Positions 61,341 to 64,000 of a stretch of DNA of 64,000 nucleotides are shown in pieces. Source of the stretch: Lentibacillus lipolyticus (GTDB lineage Bacteria > Bacillota > Bacilli > Bacillales > Amphibacillaceae); the NCBI GenBank assembly GCA_004145795.1, contig SEIO01000006.1:40025-104024 (forward strand), given 5' to 3'. The notes beneath the pieces are model-generated. The model was not told the origin of the DNA. It saw only the letters and a list, made by a program, of their open reading frames with translations, and ran no database searches. Each line of letters begins with the position of its first letter. Position 1 is the first letter of the stretch. The translations under genes were made by a program, and so were the position numbers.

Positions 61341-61720
61341 CCTTATCAGGCGGGAATCCGGTTAAGATTCCAACTTTGCCGCGGTTTGTGTTCCACTGGA
61401 GTTTTCTAACTTAAGCAACGTCAGCCCTACCTGCTCTGACGTCCTTGCGACCCCGAAGCCGCGCCAGTGTGAATAAGCATATTCAAAAACAATCGAGTAG
61501 AATGCCAGAAGTTAGTTCTTATCATTAATTCACTTACAATTAATCATCATCTCATAAATACATCCGACTGTCAAATTTCAGAACATCCTCGAGCTTCCAA
61601 AAACATGTGGCTGCCTTGTACGATTGCAGGCTTATGTGGTTACCGGCTTCACCATAAAGACGTACCATCTCGCAGTCTGCTGAAATTTTTTCGTTTTAAT
61701 TCTACGAAATTGTCCAAACA
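61341..61720. other. Structured gene-free element of unknown nature
   Basis: A GC-richer island with nested pairings. GGAATC/GATTCC lies at 61353-61371. A long-range CCACTGG (61393-61399) with CCAGTG (61464-61469) encloses a 7-bp ACGTCAG/CTGACGT hairpin (61418-61424 with 61436-61442). On the minus strand a 46-codon frame ends at TAA 61362 (KLENSSGTQTAAKLES), and another short frame lies at about 61540-61675, neither with an RBS. It could be the non-coding end of a mobile element with a guide-type RNA, or a dispersed repeat. No transposase was found here. Confidence 0.35.
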
Positions 61721-61722
61721 TC

Positions 61723-61750
61723 TTGACTCTTGTAAACCCTATGATATAAT
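61723..61750 (+). promoter_or_regulatory. SigA promoter of the ABC operon
   Basis: TTGACT (61723-61728), 16-nt spacer, TATAAT (61745-61750), about 60 nt before the receptor-gene ATG. It is close to the vegetative consensus. Confidence 0.75.
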
Positions 61751-61810
61751 TACCATTAATTTTTAACAGTATAAAAAATCAGAAAAAGCAGGAATAGGGG
61801 GAAGAAAGAG

Positions 61811-62824
61811 ATGAAAAAAGGTTTATTATTAATTATTGCACTCATTAGCTTCATGGTCATTACTGCGTGCGGTGGTGGCAGTGAGAATGATGATGCTGAT
61901 AAATCGGACGATGCGAAGGATTCCGATGAAGAAAAAACGTATACCATTGGAGCGACGCAAATTGTTGAACATCCGTCCCTTGATGCAGCTTATAAAGGCT
62001 TTCAGGATGCGTTTGCGGACGCAGGGTTGAATGTGGAATATGATTTGCAAAGTGCGCAAGGGGATCAGAACAATGTAACGCCTATTGCGGAAAATTTCGT
62101 GGCTGACCAGGTGGATTTAATTTTTGCCAATTCGACGCCTAGTGCACTCGGCGCGGTACAGGCGACAGAAGATATTCCTATTGTATTCACCTCGGTAACG
62201 GACGCGGTGGAAGCTGGGCTCGTTGAATCCATGGAACAGCCAGGGGGAAACGCGACCGGTGTTGTCGATCTGCACCCGGATGCGATTAAAAATACGGTAC
62301 AATTTATTGCGGATAATTTTGACGGTGCACAAGTTGGCTTAATTTATAATGCAGGAGAGCAAAACTCGGTCACACAAATTGAAGCTGTAAAAAAGGCGGC
62401 TGAAGGAAGCGATTTGTCGTTTGCTGAGCGGACCGTTGCTAATTCTGCTGAAGTGCAACAGGCAGCGCAAACGCTTGTCAGCAAAGTGGACGTCTTTTAT
62501 ATCATTACCGATAATACGGTTGTATCTGCTTTAGATAGTGTGGTGGGTGTAGCCAATGAACAGGATATTCCAATGGTCGTAGGGGAACCGGATTCCCTGA
62601 AGAAAGGCGGATTTGCCACTTATGGCATTGACTATGAAAAAATTGGTTACCGGACAGGAGAAATGGCGGTAGAAATTCTAAAAGGGAATAAAAAGCCAAG
62701 TGATATAGCTGTTGAATATCCACAAGAGATGCAGTTGTTCATTAATAAACAGGCGGCCGAGGAACAAGGTGTGGAATGGAACGAGGAATGGGACGAAAAT
62801 GCAAAAATCCTAAAAGATGAATAG
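61811..62824 (+). CDS. ABC transporter substrate-binding lipoprotein (TrpX/ABC_sub_bind family)
   Basis: A 337-aa receptor of the ABC_sub_bind (PF04392) family, which includes the TrpX tryptophan/tyrosine receptors. Lipobox VITACGGG (Cys about 20), acidic linker (22-42), then YTIGATQIVEHPSLDAAYKGF, DLIFANSTPSALGAVQATEDIPIVFTSVTD, GNATGV and VVGEPDSLKKGGFATYGIDY. RBS GGGGGAAGA. The ligand is probably an aromatic amino acid or similar, inferred from family only. A permease gene follows after a hairpin. Confidence 0.88.
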   Translation: MKKGLLLIIALISFMVITACGGGSENDDADKSDDAKDSDEEKTYTIGATQIVEHPSLDAAYKGFQDAFADAGLNVEYDLQSAQGDQNNVTPIAENFVADQVDLIFANSTPSALGAVQATEDIPIVFTSVTDAVEAGLVESMEQPGGNATGVVDLHPDAIKNTVQFIADNFDGAQVGLIYNAGEQNSVTQIEAVKKAAEGSDLSFAERTVANSAEVQQAAQTLVSKVDVFYIITDNTVVSALDSVVGVANEQDIPMVVGEPDSLKKGGFATYGIDYEKIGYRTGEMAVEILKGNKKPSDIAVEYPQEMQLFINKQAAEEQGVEWNEEWDENAKILKDE

Positions 62825-62847
62825 TCCGTATCCTTTTCTTTGCAATC

Positions 62848-62877
62848 GCAGCAGGCAGGAGTGACCCTTCCTGCTGC
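62848..62877 (+). terminator. Hairpin between the receptor and permease genes
   Basis: GCAGCAGG (62848-62855) pairs with CCTGCTGC (62870-62877), with an inner AGGA/TCCT-type extension. There is no strong T-run, so it probably sets the receptor to permease ratio rather than ending transcription. Confidence 0.45.
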
Positions 62878-62952
62878 ATTGTACTTGTCAACTTAAACGA
62901 ACATGTCATTTAAATCGTATATATATTGCAAAAAAGCACGGGGGTGGACATC

Positions 62953-63876
62953 ATGTTTATCGCATTATTCGGAGCAATCGAATCAGGAATTATTTATGCC
63001 ATTATGGCTTTAGGAGTATACTTAACCTTCCGTGTGTTGGATTTTCCGGATTTAACCGTTGATGGGAGTTTTGTAACAGGTGCGGCCGTTGCTTCTATCT
63101 CCATTATGAATGGGGTGCCGCCTATTTTAGCGACGCTGTTTGCGGCAATTGCTGGATTTTTGGCCGGTTGTATTACTGGATCCCTTCATGCGAAAGGGAA
63201 TATTAATGCACTGCTATCTGGCATTTTGATGATGATTGCACTTTATTCGATCAATTTACGAATCATGGGGCAGCCGACACTTTCGCTGTTGCAGGAAACG
63301 ACCGTCTTTAAACAGCTGGAACCAATTTGGGCGGCAACCGGAATGGATGGACTGCTAAATGGGATGCTAGCATCTTTTGGGATGGAACAATTGCCAGCAA
63401 CGTGGGGCGTTTTGTTCGTCATGATCATTGTTACCATGCTGATCAAGTTCGTAACCGATTATTATTTGAAAACAGAGATAGGGCTGGCGTTACGTGCAAC
63501 TGGTGATAATCAGCGCATGATTCGCAGTTTGTCAGCCAATACCGATTTATTAATTATTACTGGGGTTGGCATATCCAATGCCCTGGTTGCTTTGTCAGGA
63601 GCGCTTATTGCTCAGCACGGCGGCTTTGCTGATGTCGGCATGGGGATTGGAATGATTATTATTGGATTAGCCTCTGTCATTATTGGTGAAGCCTTATTTG
63701 GAACCAAAACGATTGTATGGACAACACTTGCGGTCATTGGTGGTGCCGTCATTTACCGAATGGTTGTCACCATGGCACTGCGAGTGGAGTTTTTGGAAAC
63801 CGGTGATATGAAGCTGATTACGGCACTGCTTGTTATCGCCGCTTTGGTTGCACCAAAAGTCATGCGGGCACGTTGA
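62953..63876 (+). CDS. ABC transporter permease (BPD_transp_2, TrpY-like)
   Basis: A 307-aa, very hydrophobic permease with about eight helices. Family marks are DFPDLTVDGSFVTGAAV (about 34-50), the central LRATGDNQRMIRSLSAN (about 180-196) and the late IGEALFGTKTIVWT. ATG 62953 lies 6 nt after GGGGGTGG. The cognate ATP-binding gene would normally come next. Instead an IS-like sequence starts four nucleotides after the stop, so the operon seems interrupted. Confidence 0.88.
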   Translation: MFIALFGAIESGIIYAIMALGVYLTFRVLDFPDLTVDGSFVTGAAVASISIMNGVPPILATLFAAIAGFLAGCITGSLHAKGNINALLSGILMMIALYSINLRIMGQPTLSLLQETTVFKQLEPIWAATGMDGLLNGMLASFGMEQLPATWGVLFVMIIVTMLIKFVTDYYLKTEIGLALRATGDNQRMIRSLSANTDLLIITGVGISNALVALSGALIAQHGGFADVGMGIGMIIIGLASVIIGEALFGTKTIVWTTLAVIGGAVIYRMVVTMALRVEFLETGDMKLITALLVIAALVAPKVMRAR

Positions 63877-63879
63877 TAT

Positions 63880-64000
63880 TGTACCCATAAAGTAGACAAC
63901 GTTAAAATCGTGCAACCATATATGTTAATTTGATTATGGGGAGGCGATGATTTATGGGGAAGAAACTGAAAAAGTATTCATATGACGATAAGGTGGACGT
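63880..64000 (+). mobile_element. Left end of an IS3-like insertion sequence (partial)
   Basis: TGTACCCATAAAGTAGAC (63880-63897) looks like the terminal inverted repeat of an IS3/IS150-type element. It is followed by a short leader and a transposase-like frame at 63954. The element runs off the window edge, so the right end and target duplication cannot be checked. Confidence 0.6.
63954..64000 (+). CDS. IS3-type transposase OrfA, N-terminus (partial)
   Basis: GGGGAGGCGATGA precedes ATG 63954. The 15 visible residues (MGKKLKKYSYDDKVD) have the lysine-rich, K-(Y/F)-S-x-(E/D)-x-K-V start typical of the helix-turn-helix OrfA of IS3-family elements. The call depends on its position just inside the inverted repeat. 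Confidence 0.55.
   Translation, partial: MGKKLKKYSYDDKVD

Noticed and set aside
61640-61680. T-box-like TGTGGTTACCGGC ahead of the TrpX-like gene
   Set aside because: It differs from the GGGTGGNACCGCG core, has no specifier stem, and lies upstream of the promoter at 61723, so it would not be in the mRNA leader.

Overview
The window looks like a chromosomal segment of a Gram-positive, spore-forming, motile member of the Bacillaceae, probably halophilic or alkaliphilic (Lentibacillus/Virgibacillus-like; this is inference). Support comes from an alpha/beta small acid-soluble spore protein, a YtaF-type sporulation membrane protein, strong GGAGG ribosome binding sites, a SigD-type flagellin promoter, three NhaC-family antiporters, a CPA1 antiporter, a glycine-betaine-type binding protein, and acidic proteins such as the flagellin insert.

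Layout. 1-6.6 kb: end of an unidentified gene, alanine racemase, NhaC antiporter, aldo/keto reductase, AbgT-type transporter, YitT protein. 6.7-16.1 kb: sugar metabolism, with rpiA, a LevR/CelR-type sigma-54 activator, a sigma-54 promoter (TTGGCAT-N5-TTGCT) and the lactose/cellobiose-family PTS it should control (small membrane protein, EIIB, EIIC, EIIA), then a Gfo/Idh/MocA dehydrogenase, glycerate kinase and a Cof-type phosphatase. 16.3-29.3 kb: SASP, NhaC, betaine-type lipoprotein, CvfB, AEC transporter, YtaF, topoisomerase III, a second AbgT, a third NhaC, CHY zinc finger, ferredoxin. 29.3-33.4 kb (minus strand): heptad-repeat coiled-coil protein, a 45-aa protein, YyaL-like thioredoxin-fold protein, and a solitary DNA methyltransferase. 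33.5-39.3 kb: complete dipeptide/oligopeptide ABC operon. 39.4-47.7 kb: MscL with a zinc ribbon, Fur-box flavodoxin, a three-gene muropeptide operon (AmiE-like, NagZ, NamZ), and a drug/metabolite exporter.

47.7-58.7 kb is an accessory region: 21-bp tandem repeats, a GGDEF remnant, an AT-rich CPA1 antiporter, then a complete four-gene type III Wadjet plasmid-defence operon (jetABCD; DUF2397, DUF2398, SMC-like ATPase, DUF3323/DUF2399 Toprim nuclease), followed by a frameshifted coiled-coil gene. 58.8-61.1 kb carries flagellin, with a SigD promoter, a leader that looks CsrA-controlled, and a coding sequence interrupted by an ORF-less group I intron of about 367 nt just before its last 37 codons. 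The intron has recognisable P, Q, R and S core segments and a P1 helix with the splice-site U-G wobble. 61.3-61.7 kb holds a structured, gene-free element of unknown nature. The window ends in a TrpXYZ-type ABC operon whose ATPase gene is not where expected, because an IS3-like element begins immediately after the permease.

The two most notable systems are the split flagellin gene with its group I intron and the intact type III Wadjet operon.
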